DNA of 64,000 nucleotides. Origin: FEN-1219 sp963728995. Lineage in GTDB: Bacteria > Pseudomonadota > Gammaproteobacteria > Steroidobacterales > Rariloculaceae. The stretch spans positions 558,001 to 622,000 of the forward strand of contig CAVSMD010000003.1 of NCBI GenBank assembly GCA_963728995.1, given 5' to 3'. This document shows positions 32,473-43,557 of the stretch, in pieces (the stretch's first letter is position 1; each line of letters begins with the position of its first letter). The notes below the pieces were generated by a model. It had not been told where the DNA came from and made no database searches. It was given only the letters and a program-made list of their open reading frames with translations. A program made the translations under genes and the position numbers.

Positions 32473-33402
32473 CGGGGTCGAAATTGCTGGGCCAACACGC
32501 TGCGCGGATCCGCATCGGTCGCGCAATCTATCGAGCGGATGCCCGGCATTCGTCCGAGCGCCTTCAATGCCATGCGACGCGCCTCGAACCGCTCGTGGTA
32601 GCGGCGCCGCGAGCCCTGATCCGTCGTCTCGATCGAGAACGACTTGCCAGCGCTGTCGATTCGATAGCGCCCCGGCGGCGGAAGTTCAGCCTCGATCGGA
32701 TCGAAAAACTGCACGAGCAGCAGATCGCAATGGCCCGCGAGCTGCTTCAGGTGCCGGTCCGAGTCCGGCCCGAGCCGGCGGAAGTCGCTGAGGAGAAAGA
32801 TCAGGCTGCCCGGGTCTCGCCACGCGCGCGAGACGCTGCAGCGCGCGCTCCCCGTCGATCTCCGCGCTCGAGCCCTGCTCAGGGGGCTGCCACAGCGAAT
32901 CCGTGCACACGGCCTGCAGCAGCCGCAGCGCCGCTCGCGCACCGAGCGCCGGGCGCAGCTCGTGGTGCTCGCTCTCGGAGAACACGAGCCCGCCGAGCCG
33001 ATCGCCGTTCGCCACTGCGCTCCATGCGATCAGCGCCGCCATCTCGGCGGCGCGCACGCCCTTGAACGCGCCGCGCGTCGCAAACAGCATCGGCCGCCGC
33101 AGATCGAGCCAGATGAACACGGGGCGATTGCGCTCCTCGCGAAACACCTTCGTGTGCGGCTTGCCGGTCCGCGCCGTGACGCGCCAATCGATCGTTCGCA
33201 AATCGTCGCCGGGCTGATAGAGGCGCGACTCGTCGAACTCGACTCCTCGACCCTTGTACGGCGACAGGTGCCCACCCGCGGCGACGACGCGGATCCGCGG
33301 TGCCGTCAGCTGGATGCCTTCGCCGGCGGCGCGCAGCCGGACCAGATCGGCGAGCTCGACGCGCGCCGGCGACTGCAGTGTGCGCGCGGCGGTGGGCGCC
33401 AT
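32469..33402 (-). CDS. DUF58 domain protein (one frameshift)
   Basis: About 310 residues, a cytoplasmic protein of the DUF58 (MoxR-associated) family. The signature GRGVEFDESRLYQPGDDLRT is followed by IDWRVTARTGKPHTKVFREE and RNRPVFIWLDLRRPM. The C-terminal half has LIFLLSDFRRLGPDSDRHL, a VWA-like core, and LLVQFFDPIEAELPPPG. One extra base near 32820 breaks the frame. The ATG overlaps the moxR stop by one base (TAATG), so the two are cotranslated. MoxR ATPases are thought to act as chaperones on DUF58 and VWA partners. Confidence 0.83.
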
Positions 33403-34377
33403 TACGGCACTCCGATTCTCGCGAGCAACGTGTCGACGATCTCGTTCGGCGTGCGACCCGCCGCCTCGGCCTCGAAGCCGAGCAAGATCCGATGACGCAG
33501 CACGTCGTGCGCCATCGCCTGCACGTCCTCGGGGGTCACGTAGTCGCGGCCGGCGAGCCAGGCATGCGCGCGCGCGCAACGATCGAGCGCGATCGTGGCT
33601 CGCGGACTCGCGCCGTACTGCAGCACGCCGGCGAGGTCGTCGCCGTAGCGCTCGGCGCCCCGCGTGGCGAGCACGATCTGCACGATGTACTCCTCGAGCG
33701 GATCCGACAAATGCTGATCGAGCACCTGCAGCCGCGCGGCGAGCACTTCTTTCTGCGTGAGTATCTCCGGCGCAGTGAACAACGTTTCGTCCGTTGCCGA
33801 GCGACGCTGCTCGCCGCGGTTCAGCTCGAGGATCGCACGCTCGCCGGCGGCGTCGGGGTACGTGACGAACACGTGCAGCAGGAACCGATCGAGCTGCGCT
33901 TCCGGCAACGGATACGTGCCCTCCTGCTCGATCGGGTTTTGCGTGGCCATGACCATGAACAACGTCGGCAACGGATAAGTGACCGAGCCGACGGTGATCT
34001 GACGCTCGCCCATGGCCTCGAGCAGCGCCGACTGAACCTTCGCCGGCGCACGGTTCACCTCGTCCGCGAGCACGAGATTGTGAAATAGCGGGCCCTCGCG
34101 AAACACGAACGAGCCGTCTTGCGGCCGATAGATCTCGGTGCCCGTCAGATCCGCGGGCAAGCAGATCCGGCGTGAACTGCAGCCGATGGAAGTCGCCTTC
34201 GATGCTGTGGCTCAAGACCTTGATCGCGCGCGTCTTCGCAAGCCCGGGTGCCCCTTCGACCAGCAGATGGCCGTCGCTCAAGAGTGCCACGAGCATCCGA
34301 TTCAGCAGCCGGTCCTGGCCGACGACGAGGCGCTTCAAATGCGCTTCGAGCTTCCCGAACTTTTCTTGTAGTGACAT
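33402..34377 (-). CDS. MoxR-family AAA+ ATPase (one frameshift)
   Basis: About 324 residues. Walker A is in LLVEGAPGLAKTRAIKVL, Walker B in LVLADEVNRAPAKVQSALLE, and the arginine/sensor region includes MVMATQNPIEQEGTYPLPEA. The C-terminal lid has YGASPRATIALDRCARAHAW. One extra base near 34156 breaks the frame after LQFTPDLL; correction gives LLPADLTGTEIYRP. It is the first gene of the Bat operon, preceded by a 75-base gap that probably contains the promoter. It is predicted to remodel or insert metal into the VWA proteins encoded downstream. Confidence 0.88.
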
Positions 34378-34452
34378 GCGGTTGGGTTTTGGCTAAAGCG
34401 GGTCATTCTAGCCAGCGCCGACCGCGCAAAGCCAGGACGAAGACCGTCTGTG

Positions 34453-35305
34453 TCAGCGGCCGCGGAACCCGCCGCCGAAGATTCCGAGCGGGCCGCGCGG
34501 TAGTGTGAGCTGAATCGTCTGACCGTCGCGTCGCACGTTGACCGTGACCGACTCGCCGGCGGTGCCCTCGAGTGTCATCTGATTGAGCTCGCGCATGTCG
34601 AACACGCGCTTGCCGTCGTAGGCGACGACCTCGTCGCCCGATCTCAAGCCGGACCGCTCGGCCGGGGAGCTCGCGAGCACGCTCTGAACGGGGACGCTCG
34701 TGGGCCGACCGAGGGCCTCGAGATAGCGCTCGTAGTCGCTGTCGCCGAGCTCGGCACGCAGCGTGCTATCACCGGCCAATCCACCCGGGTCGAGAGACCG
34801 GCCCTCGCGCGCCGCATCGTATTGCGCTTGCAGCGTCTTCATCCGCAGCTCTGCGGTTCGCTGCGTGATCCATTCCGCGCGGTCCGGCGAAAACCCCGCT
34901 GCAATCAGGCGGTCGAGCTGCTGCTGCGGGTCGCCACGCGCAGCCCCGTTGCGTGCAAATCGCGGCGGGCCGGGCGGCGGCGTGGCGGGCGTCTCGCCGC
35001 CGCGATCGCCGGCCGCGCCGACGCCGGTCGTCCGCGGGCCGCTCGTGCAGCGCCGCGAGCTCGTCGCCGAGCTCGGTGACACGCGCCTCGAGCGCCGTGC
35101 GCTGCGCGACCTCGGCCTGCAGCGCGGTCTCGAGATCGCGCAGGCGCGCCGTCGTCGCGCCGCTCGAGCCTTGCACGGGCGCGCCGGCGGGCGGCGGCTC
35201 GGAGGAGAACTCGGCCGCGCCCGGCGGCGAATCGTCCCTGAACCAAAACGCAACCGCGAGCCCGGCCACGAGACCGGCCGCTACCAGCAACAACGCCTTC
35301 GCCAT
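34453..35305 (-). CDS. Membrane-anchored PDZ domain protein (one frameshift)
   Basis: About 283 residues. An N-terminal anchor (LLLVAAGLVAGLAVAFWF) is followed by a coiled coil (TARLRDLETALQAEVAQRTA) and a charged, proline-rich linker. A helical region then has FSPDRAEWITQRTAELRMKT. A PDZ domain is at the end: PVQSVLASSPAERSGLRSGD, then EVVAYDGKRVFDMRELNQM. One extra base near 35040 breaks the frame in the linker. There is no protease domain, so it is more likely a scaffold or regulator in the periplasm than a peptidase. It shares a 133-base divergent gap with the penicillin acylase gene. Confidence 0.75.
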
Positions 35306-35438
35306 GCTCTGGTCCTCCCGACCCTCGCCGCCCTGAAGCCGCGACGGTGGCTTGGATGCTCCGCGCCCTCGAGCGTTCCAACCGCCATAATGCCGCCCTA
35401 CGACGGCGACGATACGCCGAACGCAACGGAGATTCGAC

Positions 35439-37800
35439 GTGGCGAAACGCCTGGCCGGCGCATTGCTCGGCGTCCTGCTGGTGCTCGCGCTCGCAGCCTA
35501 CGCGCTGCTCGCGGCGTCGCTGCCGCGGCGCACCGGGGAGGCGGCGGTGCCCGGTCTCGAGGCACCCGTGCCGATCGACCTCGATGCGCGCGCCATACCG
35601 ACGATTCACGCGGCCTCGTTCACCGACGCGTTGCGCGGCCAGGGCTACATGCACGCGCAGGAGCGGTTCTTCGAGATGGACCTCACGCGGCGCGCCACCG
35701 CCGGTGAGCTCGCGGCACTGTTCGGCGAGCGCGCCCTCGCGGCGGACCTCGCACAACGACCGTTCGAGTTTCGCGCGCGCGCACACGCGCTGCTCGCGCG
35801 GTTGCCGGCCGAGCAGCGCGCCTGGCTCGAGGCGTATACGCAAGGCGTGAACGCCGGGCTCCGAGATCTGCGCGCCCGACCGCCCGAGTACTGGCTGTTC
35901 GGCGCAAGGCCGGCTGCGTGGCAGAGCGAGGACAGCCTGCTCGTGGTGTTCGCGTTCTACACGATGCTGTCGAACAACGACTCGTTCGAGCGCACGCAAG
36001 GAACACTGCACGACGCGGTACCCGCCGCCGTCTACGAGTTCCTGACGCCATCGACGTCGCGCTTCGATCGGCCGCTCGTCGGTGCGAGCGAAAGCGACCC
36101 GACCGGTGGCTACGTGCCGCTGCCGATCCCCGCTGCGGCCGTGATCGACTTGCGCGGCAGCTCGGGGCCCGCCGGCGGCGGGCTGCTGCACGTCGATCCG
36201 CCGCTGCTCGGCCCGGGGTCGAACCAATGGGCCGTCGATGCAGCGCGCGGCGCGAACGGTCACGCGGTGCTCGCGAACGATCCGCATCTCGGTCTGCGCG
36301 TGCCGAATGTTTTCTATCGCTCCGAGCTCGAGTGGCCGGGCGGCGTCGCGCGCGGCGTCGGCATTCCCGGGCTACCGGGAATCCTGATCGGCGCGAACGC
36401 TTCGCTGGCCTGGGGCGCGACCGTCAGCAACGCCGATCAGGCGGACTGGGTAGTCGTCGACGTCGACCCGAACGACGGCGGCCGGTATCGCACCCCCGAC
36501 GACTTCGAAGCCTTCGGCAGCCACGTCGCCGACATCGCGGTCGCGGGCCGCGACGATCCGCAGCGGCTCGTGATCCAGACGACGCGCTGGGGACCGATCG
36601 TCGCGCACGACGGGCGCGGCCGGCCCCTCGCGCTGCACGCTACGTGGCTGGCGCCCCAGGGGTTGAACCTCGCAATGCTCGGCCTCGCGACGGCCGCGAC
36701 CGTGACCGACGGCATCGCCGCGCTCGAGCGCTGGGCGGGACCGTCGATGAACTGGATGCTCGCGGACGCGGCGGGCCAAATCGGCTGGATCGTCAACGGT
36801 CCGCTGCCGCGACGAATCGGGTTCGATGGATCGCGACCCGAGTCCTGGGCCGACGGCAGTCGCGCCTGGGACGGCGAGCTGCCGTCGCCGAAGCTCAGTC
36901 GGGGGCCGCGACGGCGCGCTCTTCACGGCGAACAACCGCACGCTGCCGCCCGCGGCCGCGGCCGCCGTCAGTCGCATGTGGATGCGCCCGCTGCGCGCGC
37001 AACGCATCGCCGAGCTGCTCGACGCGCAGCGCACGTTCACGCCACGCGACTTCCTGGCGATGCAGCTCGACACGCAGGCCGCCGGCTACGAGCAGATGCG
37101 CGCGGTGGTGCTCGAGGCCGTCGCCGCGGACGACCCCGAGCCGCTGCTGATCCGGGCGCGCGAGCACGTGGCGCACTGGAACGGCCGCGCCGACGTGGAC
37201 CAACCCGGCTTTCGGCTCCTGCAGGCGTACTACCGTGCGCTGCTCGAGCAGGCGATCGCGCCGCTGCTCGCGCCGGCGATCGCCGCCGACCCGACCTATG
37301 TCTATCGGTGGCCCCTCGCCGACGAGGTGCTGCGCCGCCTGCTCGACGAGCGGCCCGCGCATCTGCTGACGCGCGAATACGCGGATTGGCGGAAGTTCCT
37401 CCGCCACGTGTTGCTCGACACGGTGCGCACCATCGAGGCGGAAGGCCCGGAGCGCGGAGTCGATGCTCCATGGGGCGCGATCAACGTGCTCGATGTCGCG
37501 CACCCGTTCGCCGCGCTCGGCGTGCTGGCGCCGCTCGCGCCATGGCTGAAGCTGCCGGCGGAGCCGCTGCCGGGCTCCATGGTGTCGCTACGGGTCGCCA
37601 CGCCGAGCTTCGGCGCGGTGATTCGCATGGCCGTCGCGCCGGCCGCGCCGGCCGACGGCATCCTCGAGATGGCCGGCGGGCAGAGCGGGCACTTTCTGTC
37701 GCCGCAGTTTCGCGACCAGCAGCGGGGCTGGTGGAGCGGTGCCGCCACGCCGTTCCTTGCGGGTCCGACCGTCGCCCACGTGATGCTGCGGCCGGAGTAG
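35439..37800 (+). CDS. Penicillin acylase family Ntn-hydrolase (one frameshift)
   Basis: About 786 residues. A signal or anchor (ALLGVLLVLALAAYALLAA) precedes the alpha chain with ARAIPTIHAASFTDALRGQG and YMHAQERFFEMDLTRR. The autocatalytic site is GPGSNQWAVD, where the serine becomes the N-terminal nucleophile of the beta chain, followed by HAVLANDPHLGLRVPN. One extra base near 36902 breaks the frame before GALFTANNRTLP. The family cleaves amides such as acyl-homoserine lactones, beta-lactam side chains or peptides in the periplasm. The substrate cannot be told from the sequence. Confidence 0.85.
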
Positions 37801-37823
37801 CTCGTCCGCGGAGTGCCGCGACG

Positions 37824-38790
37824 CTATTTGAAGACCGCCTGCTCGAGGCTCGGCGGATCGGCGTCGTTGAAGTGCGGATGGACCACCCAGATGTCGCTGC
37901 CGACCGCTGCGGCCGTCGTCGCAGCCCCGACCACGGTGGCAACGGCCGCGCGCTGCGCCGTGGCCCAGTCGTCGCTGCTCATGAGCTCGACGACGCGTTC
38001 CGTGTTGTTGCTGACCACGACGAGATGGCCGTTGGCCGCCCATACGGCGCCATCCTGGTTCGGCACCGGATCGGCGACCTTCACCTCCGTCGTCCCGTCC
38101 GGGTTGGCCACCGGCACCTTATAGATGTGCTCGTTCGCCACGACCAGCAGATAGCCGCCTTCGGCGTACACGATGCCGTTCAGAGCGACGCCCTGCGGCA
38201 GGTCCGTGAAGCGGTGCAGCACCGATGCCTGGTAGTCCGGCGTCACCCGATAGACGACGTTCATGCGCGTGTCGGTCACGTACACGTTGCCGTCGCCGTC
38301 GACGGTGAGATCATTGGCGAAGTAGGCCGGCGGGTTGCTCGGCGTGCCGATCACGGCGGCGAGATCGACCATCGCAATGCGCTCGCCGGTCGTCAAGCTG
38401 TAGACGCCGAGCTTCGCCTGACCGACGTTACCGGCTTCGAACACGGCCCGATCGGAGTTCGCCACGAGCAATCGATCGCGCGGCTCGTCGACCTCGATGC
38501 CGACCGAGGATTTGAGCTCCGGGTCGGTGACGAACGGGACGATACTGCCGTCGCGCTTGAGCTCGAAGATCGTGCCCTCGGCGAGCGAACCCGTCAGGAA
38601 CCGGCCGTTCGCGATGTCGTACTCCACGCCTTCGGGGATGAAGCCGCCGCGCTGCGCGACGATGACCTCGCCTTGCGGCTTCGCCGGCGGCGCGGCCGCT
38701 GCGGCGCGGTGGTGGGGGCGGCGGCGGTTGCGTGCATCCGGCTACGGCGGCGGCACCCACGACCAAGAACGCGAGGAATTTGCTGCCCAT
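37824..38790 (-). CDS. SMP-30/gluconolactonase-like beta-propeller lipoprotein (one frameshift)
   Basis: About 321 residues. Signal peptide with lipobox VAGC (Cys19), then a proline-rich linker. The propeller repeats include FIPEGVEYDIANGRFLTGSL, GTIFELKRDGSIVPF, FANDLTVDGDGNVYVTDTRM and LPQGVALNGIVYAEGGYLLV. An extra base near 38690 shifts the frame between the signal and the body. The pattern fits the SMP-30/gluconolaconase-type calcium-binding propeller. Its enzymatic role is uncertain because I cannot confirm the metal ligands. It converges with the penicillin acylase gene. Confidence 0.7.
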
Positions 38791-38872
38791 GGTAACGAAC
38801 CTCCCCTCAAGCTCTCACGGGAAGGCTCGATGGTAGCACGCGCGTGCGAACACCGAGTTCGCGCGCGGCCGA

Positions 38873-39274
38873 CTACTCGGGCAGCTTCAGCACCTTGAGT
38901 CGCTGCGACAGCGACGTGCGTTGCAGAGACGCCCAGATGCGTCCGAACCTGCCGAGTGGATTCGTTCGCCCGCGCGCATCGCGCTCGGGGAAGAAAATGC
39001 CGTAGCCCCCGGCGTGCTGGGAGCGGATGACGCCGTGCAGCGCGAACGTCTCGTTCTCGAAATCGATCACGACGTCGACCTTATCGTCGACTTTCAGCGC
39101 AGCGAGCGGACCCCTCTCGAGCTTCACGAACATTCCCTCGGCGCTGACGTCGACGACCGTCACGACCAGCTTCTTGCCCGCCAGCAGCAACCAGGCGTCG
39201 AGATCCACTCTGCCTCTGACGGCAATGCGAAACGTCAGCCGCTGCTCCTGCCCGAACTTCTTGGCGTCGCCCAT
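38873..39274 (-). CDS. PilZ domain protein
   Basis: A PilZ domain of about 133 residues from the chosen ATG (MGDAKKFGQEQRLTFRIAVR). It has the two c-di-GMP contacts of the family: RxxxR in RLTFR and DxSxxG in VVDVSAEGMFV. The barrel continues with LKVDDKVDVVIDFENETFAL and GYGIFFPERD. The open frame continues upstream of this ATG to 39418; a start inside LRIENRVTDLSLQIG is possible but would run close to the divergent permease gene. It probably binds c-di-GMP; its target is unknown. Confidence 0.75.
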   Translation of the reverse strand: MGDAKKFGQEQRLTFRIAVRGRVDLDAWLLLAGKKLVVTVVDVSAEGMFVKLERGPLAALKVDDKVDVVIDFENETFALHGVIRSQHAGGYGIFFPERDARGRTNPLGRFGRIWASLQRTSLSQRLKVLKLPE

Positions 39275-39409
39275 TCCCGCAATCTTGCCGATCTGCAACG
39301 AAAGGTCAGTGACACGATTCTCGATCCGAAGCAGTGGCGCGCCGGTGGCGTGGCCGCGCCGGCGTAACTTAGAGTGCGCGCCTCGGCCGCCGCGCGACTC
39401 GAAAGGCCC

Positions 39410-40171
39410 ATGAATCACAACACGCTGCTGCTCGCCGTCGTGCCGATCACGGGATTCGTGGCCGGCTTCGTCAACACGCTGGCGGGCAGCGGCTCGCTGA
39501 TCACGCTACCCCTGCTGATCCTGCTCGGACTGCCGGCCAACGTCGCGAACGGCACCAACCGGCTCGGAGTGCTGCTGCAGAACGTGGTTGCGGTCGCGAC
39601 GTTTCGCAGCAGCGGCACGCTCCAAGTCGCGGGCACCTGGAAGCTCGTCGCACCCACGATCCTCGGTGCCGTGCTCGGCGCGCAGCTGGCCGTCGACCTC
39701 GACGAGCAGTTGCTGCGCCGCATGATCGGCGCGTTGATGCTGCTGATGCTCGTCGTGATGGTTGCCAAGCCCGAGCGGTGGATCGCCGCGCACGCGAACC
39801 GCCGCGACCCGCGAATTTGGGTCGAGATACCGCTGCTGTTCGCGATCGGCGTATATGGCGGCTTTTTGCAAGCGGGGGTGGGCATCTTCCTGCTCGCCGC
39901 GCTCGTGCTCGGGGCGGGCTTCAACCTCGTCGGCGCCAACGCCGTGAAGAATCTCATCGTGCTGGTGTTCACGGCCGCGGCGTTTCCCGTGTTCGTGTAC
40001 CACGGTCAAGTGCAATGGACGCTGGGTCTGCTGCTCGGCGCGGGGCAGGCCACGGGTGCCTGGGTCGCCGCACGGCTCGCCGTGCGGCGCGGCGCCGAGT
40101 TCGTCAGGATCTTCGTCATCGTGATCGTGCTGCTGGCCGCCGTCGCACTAATCGCCGGAGCGGGACTCTAA
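39410..40171 (+). CDS. TauE/SafE-family membrane permease
   Basis: A 253-residue polytopic inner-membrane protein with about eight helices. The first repeat contains VPITGFVAGFVNTLAGSGSL and ITLPLLILLGLPANVANGTN, typical of the family. The second repeat has AIGVYGGFLQAGVGIFLLAA and LVGANAVKNLIVLVFTAAAF. The family exports sulfite, sulfonates or related organic anions; no linked substrate gene is visible here. The ATG at 39410 gives a short N-terminus before the first helix. The frame is intact. Confidence 0.85.
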   Translation: MNHNTLLLAVVPITGFVAGFVNTLAGSGSLITLPLLILLGLPANVANGTNRLGVLLQNVVAVATFRSSGTLQVAGTWKLVAPTILGAVLGAQLAVDLDEQLLRRMIGALMLLMLVVMVAKPERWIAAHANRRDPRIWVEIPLLFAIGVYGGFLQAGVGIFLLAALVLGAGFNLVGANAVKNLIVLVFTAAAFPVFVYHGQVQWTLGLLLGAGQATGAWVAARLAVRRGAEFVRIFVIVIVLLAAVALIAGAGL

Positions 40172-40318
40172 GAAAGCGGCGCCGGTGCGCGTGCGGTTGC
40201 TTGTAATTTTTACGGTCGGCGTGCGCGACCTCGAAAAAGGAAATGCGGGCGACTGAACGATACCGGTAGGGCTTTTCGCGTGTGGGTGGGCGCGCACTAT
40301 CGAGTGGAGGACCGCCCC

Positions 40319-41746
40319 ATGTCAGCGAGATCGTTGTTCTTCCCGCAGGCCTCGACACCGTCGTCGCGACGGCGCACGGCGCTCACAATGGTGCTCCTCG
40401 CCGTGAGCTGCTTCAGCACGCCGGCCTGGCCGCAAGCCGCAGAGCGCACGCGTGCTTCGCTCGCGCCGATGCTGAAGCAGGTCACACCGGCGGTGGTGAA
40501 CATCGCGGTCGAGAGCCAGGTGCCGGTCTCTGCGAACCCATTGCTTCAGGATCCCTTCTTTCGGCAGTTCTTCGGCCACTTGCCGGACCAGCAGCCCCAG
40601 TCCGTTCCGCAGCAAGCCGCCGGATCGGGCGTCATCATCGATGCCGCGAAAGGCTATATCGTCACGAATCACCATGTAATCGACAAAGCCGACGAGATCA
40701 GCGTGACGCTCGCCGACAAACGGCAGTTCAAAGCAAAACTGATCGGCAGCGACGCCCCCACCGACATCGCCCTGCTGAAAATCGACGCGAACGGCCTCAC
40801 GCAGCTTACGATCGGCGATTCCGACAAGCTTCAGGTGGGCGACTACGTCGAGGCGATCGGCAACCCGTTCGGTCTCGGCCAAACGGTCACGGCGGGTATC
40901 GTCAGCGCGCTCGGGCGAATCGGGCTCGGCATCGAGGACTACGAGGACTTCATTCAAACCGACGCCGCCGTCAATCCCGGCAACTCCGGCGGCGCGCTCG
41001 TCGACGTCGACGGCAAGCTGATCGGCATCAACACCGCGATCGTGGCCGCCGGCGGCCGGGGCAACGTCGGCATCGGGTTCGCAGTGCCGATCAACATGGC
41101 GCAGCGCATCACGGCGCAACTGCTCGAATACGGCGAGGTGCATCGAGGCCGGCTCGGCGTCGGCATCCAGGACGTAACGCCGGACCTGTCGCAAGCTCTC
41201 AAGCTCGACGTGAAGGCGGGTGCGATCGTCACGCAGGTGGAGCCAAATTCCGCGGCCGCACGCGCCGGCATCCAGGTGGACGACGTCATTACCGGGTTGG
41301 ACGGCAAACCGCTGCAAGGCGCGGAGGATCTGCGCAACAGGATCGGACTGACGCGGGTCGGCACGGAGATATCGTTGACGCTGCTGCGCGACGGTCGCAG
41401 CCGAACGATCATGGCGAAGATCGAGGCCGCGCCAACCTCCACGGCACAGACCGCCCCGTCGACCGAGAGTGGCACCACGAGCGAGCGACTCCGCGGCGCC
41501 GAGTTTCGCAATCTCGCGCAGAGTGACCCGCAATACGGCAAGGTCACCGGCGTGCTCGTGGCAAGTGTCGCCGACGCGAGCCCCGCCGCATTGCTCGGAC
41601 TGCGCGAAGGCGACGTCATCACGGCCGTGAACCGCCAGAGCGTCACCGGTATGGCGGACTTCCAGAACGCCGTTCGCGACGCGGGAACGCCGCTGGCGCT
41701 GAACGTGTGGCGCGACGGGGCGCGGCGCTATCTCGTAATACGCTAG
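40319..41746 (+). CDS. Periplasmic Do-type serine protease (DegQ/DegP family)
   Basis: A 475-residue protease from ATG 40319. A signal peptide (RTALTMVLLAVSCFSTPAWP) is followed by the trypsin-like domain with the catalytic triad: His in YIVTNHHVIDKADE, Asp in SDAPTDIALLKI and Ser in AAVNPGNSGGALVD. Two PDZ domains follow: LGVGIQDVTPDLSQALKLD with VEPNSAAARAGIQVDD, and VLVASVADASPAALLGLREG. The size and paired PDZ domains fit DegQ or DegP. It degrades or refolds misfolded envelope proteins. The intact frame contrasts with many neighbours. I see no convincing sigmaE promoter. Confidence 0.9.
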   Translation: MSARSLFFPQASTPSSRRRTALTMVLLAVSCFSTPAWPQAAERTRASLAPMLKQVTPAVVNIAVESQVPVSANPLLQDPFFRQFFGHLPDQQPQSVPQQAAGSGVIIDAAKGYIVTNHHVIDKADEISVTLADKRQFKAKLIGSDAPTDIALLKIDANGLTQLTIGDSDKLQVGDYVEAIGNPFGLGQTVTAGIVSALGRIGLGIEDYEDFIQTDAAVNPGNSGGALVDVDGKLIGINTAIVAAGGRGNVGIGFAVPINMAQRITAQLLEYGEVHRGRLGVGIQDVTPDLSQALKLDVKAGAIVTQVEPNSAAARAGIQVDDVITGLDGKPLQGAEDLRNRIGLTRVGTEISLTLLRDGRSRTIMAKIEAAPTSTAQTAPSTESGTTSERLRGAEFRNLAQSDPQYGKVTGVLVASVADASPAALLGLREGDVITAVNRQSVTGMADFQNAVRDAGTPLALNVWRDGARRYLVIR

Positions 41747-41860
41747 CGCCGCTGCCTCGCCGCCGGCTCGGTAACGGCAAGGCGCGAGACGGTCTTGGCA
41801 CGAGCGCTGGCGGCGCGTCCCGCGGGCGCCCGGCAGTCGAGATCTGTACACTGCCCGGCC

Positions 41861-42559
41861 ATGGCGCAACGACACTCCGAACGACATCGTGCCGGGCGTA
41901 TCGGCTGGCTGCGCGCCGCCGTGCTCGGCGCCAACGACGGCATCGTCTCGACGGCCAGCCTGCTCGTCGGGGTGGCCGCGGCCGAGAGCAGCCACATGGC
42001 CGTGATTGCAGCCGGTATCGCCGGCGTCGTCGCCGGCGCCATGTCGATGGCCGCCGGCGAATACGTCTCCGTGCACTCGCAAGCCGACACGGAAAAGGCC
42101 GACCTCGAGCGCGAGCGCCGCGAGCTCGAGACCGACAACGACGGAGAGCGCCGCGAGTTGACCGGCATCTACATCGGTCGTGGGCTCACCCCGGAGCTTG
42201 CGCGCCAGGTCGCGGATCAGCTCATGGCGCACGACGCTTTGGCCGCGCACGCACGCGACGAGCTCGGCATCACCGAGCGATCGACTGCTCGGCCGCTGCA
42301 AGCCGCTGCCGCATCCGCGGCGAGCTTCGCGGTGGGCGCCTTGCTGCCGCTGCTCGTGGCCGCACTCACGCCGCTCGAGCGCGTGCTCATCATGGTACCC
42401 GCCGCGGCCCTGGTATTCCTGGCCCTGCTGGGCGGCATCTCGGCCCGCGCCGGCGGCGCACGCGTGCTGGCGGCGACGGCGCGCGTGACGTTTTGGGGCG
42501 CGTTCGCGATGGCGGTGACGGCGGGCGTCGGTACGCTGTTCGGCTCGGTCGCCTCCTGA
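41861..42559 (+). CDS. VIT1/CCC1-family transporter
   Basis: A 232-residue membrane protein starting at ATG 41861 (MAQRHSERHRAGRIGWLRAA). Helix motifs VLGANDGIVSTASLLVGVAA and VVAGAMSMAAGEYVSVHSQA are characteristic of the VIT family. A soluble acidic domain (about 85-145, ERRELETDNDGERRELTGIY) resembles the metal-binding region of VIT proteins. Three more helices complete the protein. Iron and manganese are the usual substrates. The frame is intact and it converges with the glutamine amidotransferase gene. Confidence 0.87.
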   Translation: MAQRHSERHRAGRIGWLRAAVLGANDGIVSTASLLVGVAAAESSHMAVIAAGIAGVVAGAMSMAAGEYVSVHSQADTEKADLERERRELETDNDGERRELTGIYIGRGLTPELARQVADQLMAHDALAAHARDELGITERSTARPLQAAAASAASFAVGALLPLLVAALTPLERVLIMVPAAALVFLALLGGISARAGGARVLAATARVTFWGAFAMAVTAGVGTLFGSVAS

Positions 42560-42588
42560 CCGAGGCGCCGCGTACCGCGACCGCGAAC

Positions 42589-43458
42589 TTAGGGCAGCCG
42601 CGCGCCCGTCCGTGCGTCCGCGAACTCGGGCGCGCCATCGCGTCGCAGAATGATGATCTGGCCGGCGGGCACGGCGGTCCAGCCGGGATCGTCGGTCAAC
42701 TTTTCCGAGCTCACGGTCACTGCGGAGCAGCCGTGCCTCGAGTCCGTGCGCCGCAGCGGGCGGACGGTCGGATACAGCTCACCCGTGAAGTAGTACAACG
42801 ACTCCGGGATCTCGTCCTCGGCATCCGTGAACCGCGAGACGACGGCCCGCTCGCCGTCGGAGATGGCCACGTTCAGATAGCTCGGGCTCACGTCGCCGGC
42901 ACCGCGCACCAGCTCGAGCGTGCGGCTGATCGCGCGCGCGAGCGAGCGCGCCATGCGCAGCGCAGGGTCCGGCTCGTGCTCGCCCTGCAGCGAATCGATG
43001 AACAAGGCGAAGAAATGCTCCGAGTCGGTGCTCCCGTAGACGTTGCCGAATGCCTCGTCGCACACGGACGCCAGCAGCTTGCGGCGCACGAGGCGGAAGT
43101 TGCCGATATCGCCGTTGTGCATGCACAGATACTGACGCCAGCGAAACGGATGGCAGTTCGCCTCGTTGACGCCGCTCGATTGCGTTGCGGCGCGCACGTG
43201 GGCCAGCACGCAGTCGCTCGCGACGACGCGCGCGAGATTCTGCAGATTACGGTTGTTCCACGCCGGCGTGATCGAGCGGAACACGGCCGGCTCGGCGCTG
43301 TATTCACGCGCATACCAGCCGATGCCGAACCCGTCGCCGTTCAACGGCTCCTCGCGCTCCGTGCTGTGCGTGCTTTGGCGGATCAGCGAATGCGTCGGCT
43401 CGATGACCAGCGAGGCAAGACGCGTCTCGGGACCAAGATACAGCATCAAGCGGCACAT
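42589..43458 (-). CDS. Class II glutamine amidotransferase (YafJ/EgtC-like)
   Basis: A 289-residue protein. Met1 is followed by Cys2, the nucleophile of Ntn glutamine amidotransferases, in CRLMLYLGPETRLASLV. Other motifs are NGDGFGIGWYARE, VLAHVRAATQSSGVNEANCH and FRWRQYLCMHNGDIGNF, then YGSTDSEHFFALFIDSL. The domain occurs alone, without a synthetase partner, as in YafJ-like proteins. EgtC would normally lie in an ergothioneine cluster, and no such genes are here. The reading frame is intact. Confidence 0.83.
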   Translation of the reverse strand: MCRLMLYLGPETRLASLVIEPTHSLIRQSTHSTEREEPLNGDGFGIGWYAREYSAEPAVFRSITPAWNNRNLQNLARVVASDCVLAHVRAATQSSGVNEANCHPFRWRQYLCMHNGDIGNFRLVRRKLLASVCDEAFGNVYGSTDSEHFFALFIDSLQGEHEPDPALRMARSLARAISRTLELVRGAGDVSPSYLNVAISDGERAVVSRFTDAEDEIPESLYYFTGELYPTVRPLRRTDSRHGCSAVTVSSEKLTDDPGWTAVPAGQIIILRRDGAPEFADARTGARLP

Positions 43459-43557
43459 GCATTCAGAGATCGGCCGGCGCCCGATGAAGCTTGAGGCCGG
43501 GGCGGGAGGCCCGGGAACTACCTCACAGGGGTCCCCCGCCCGGTAGAATCGCCCGCC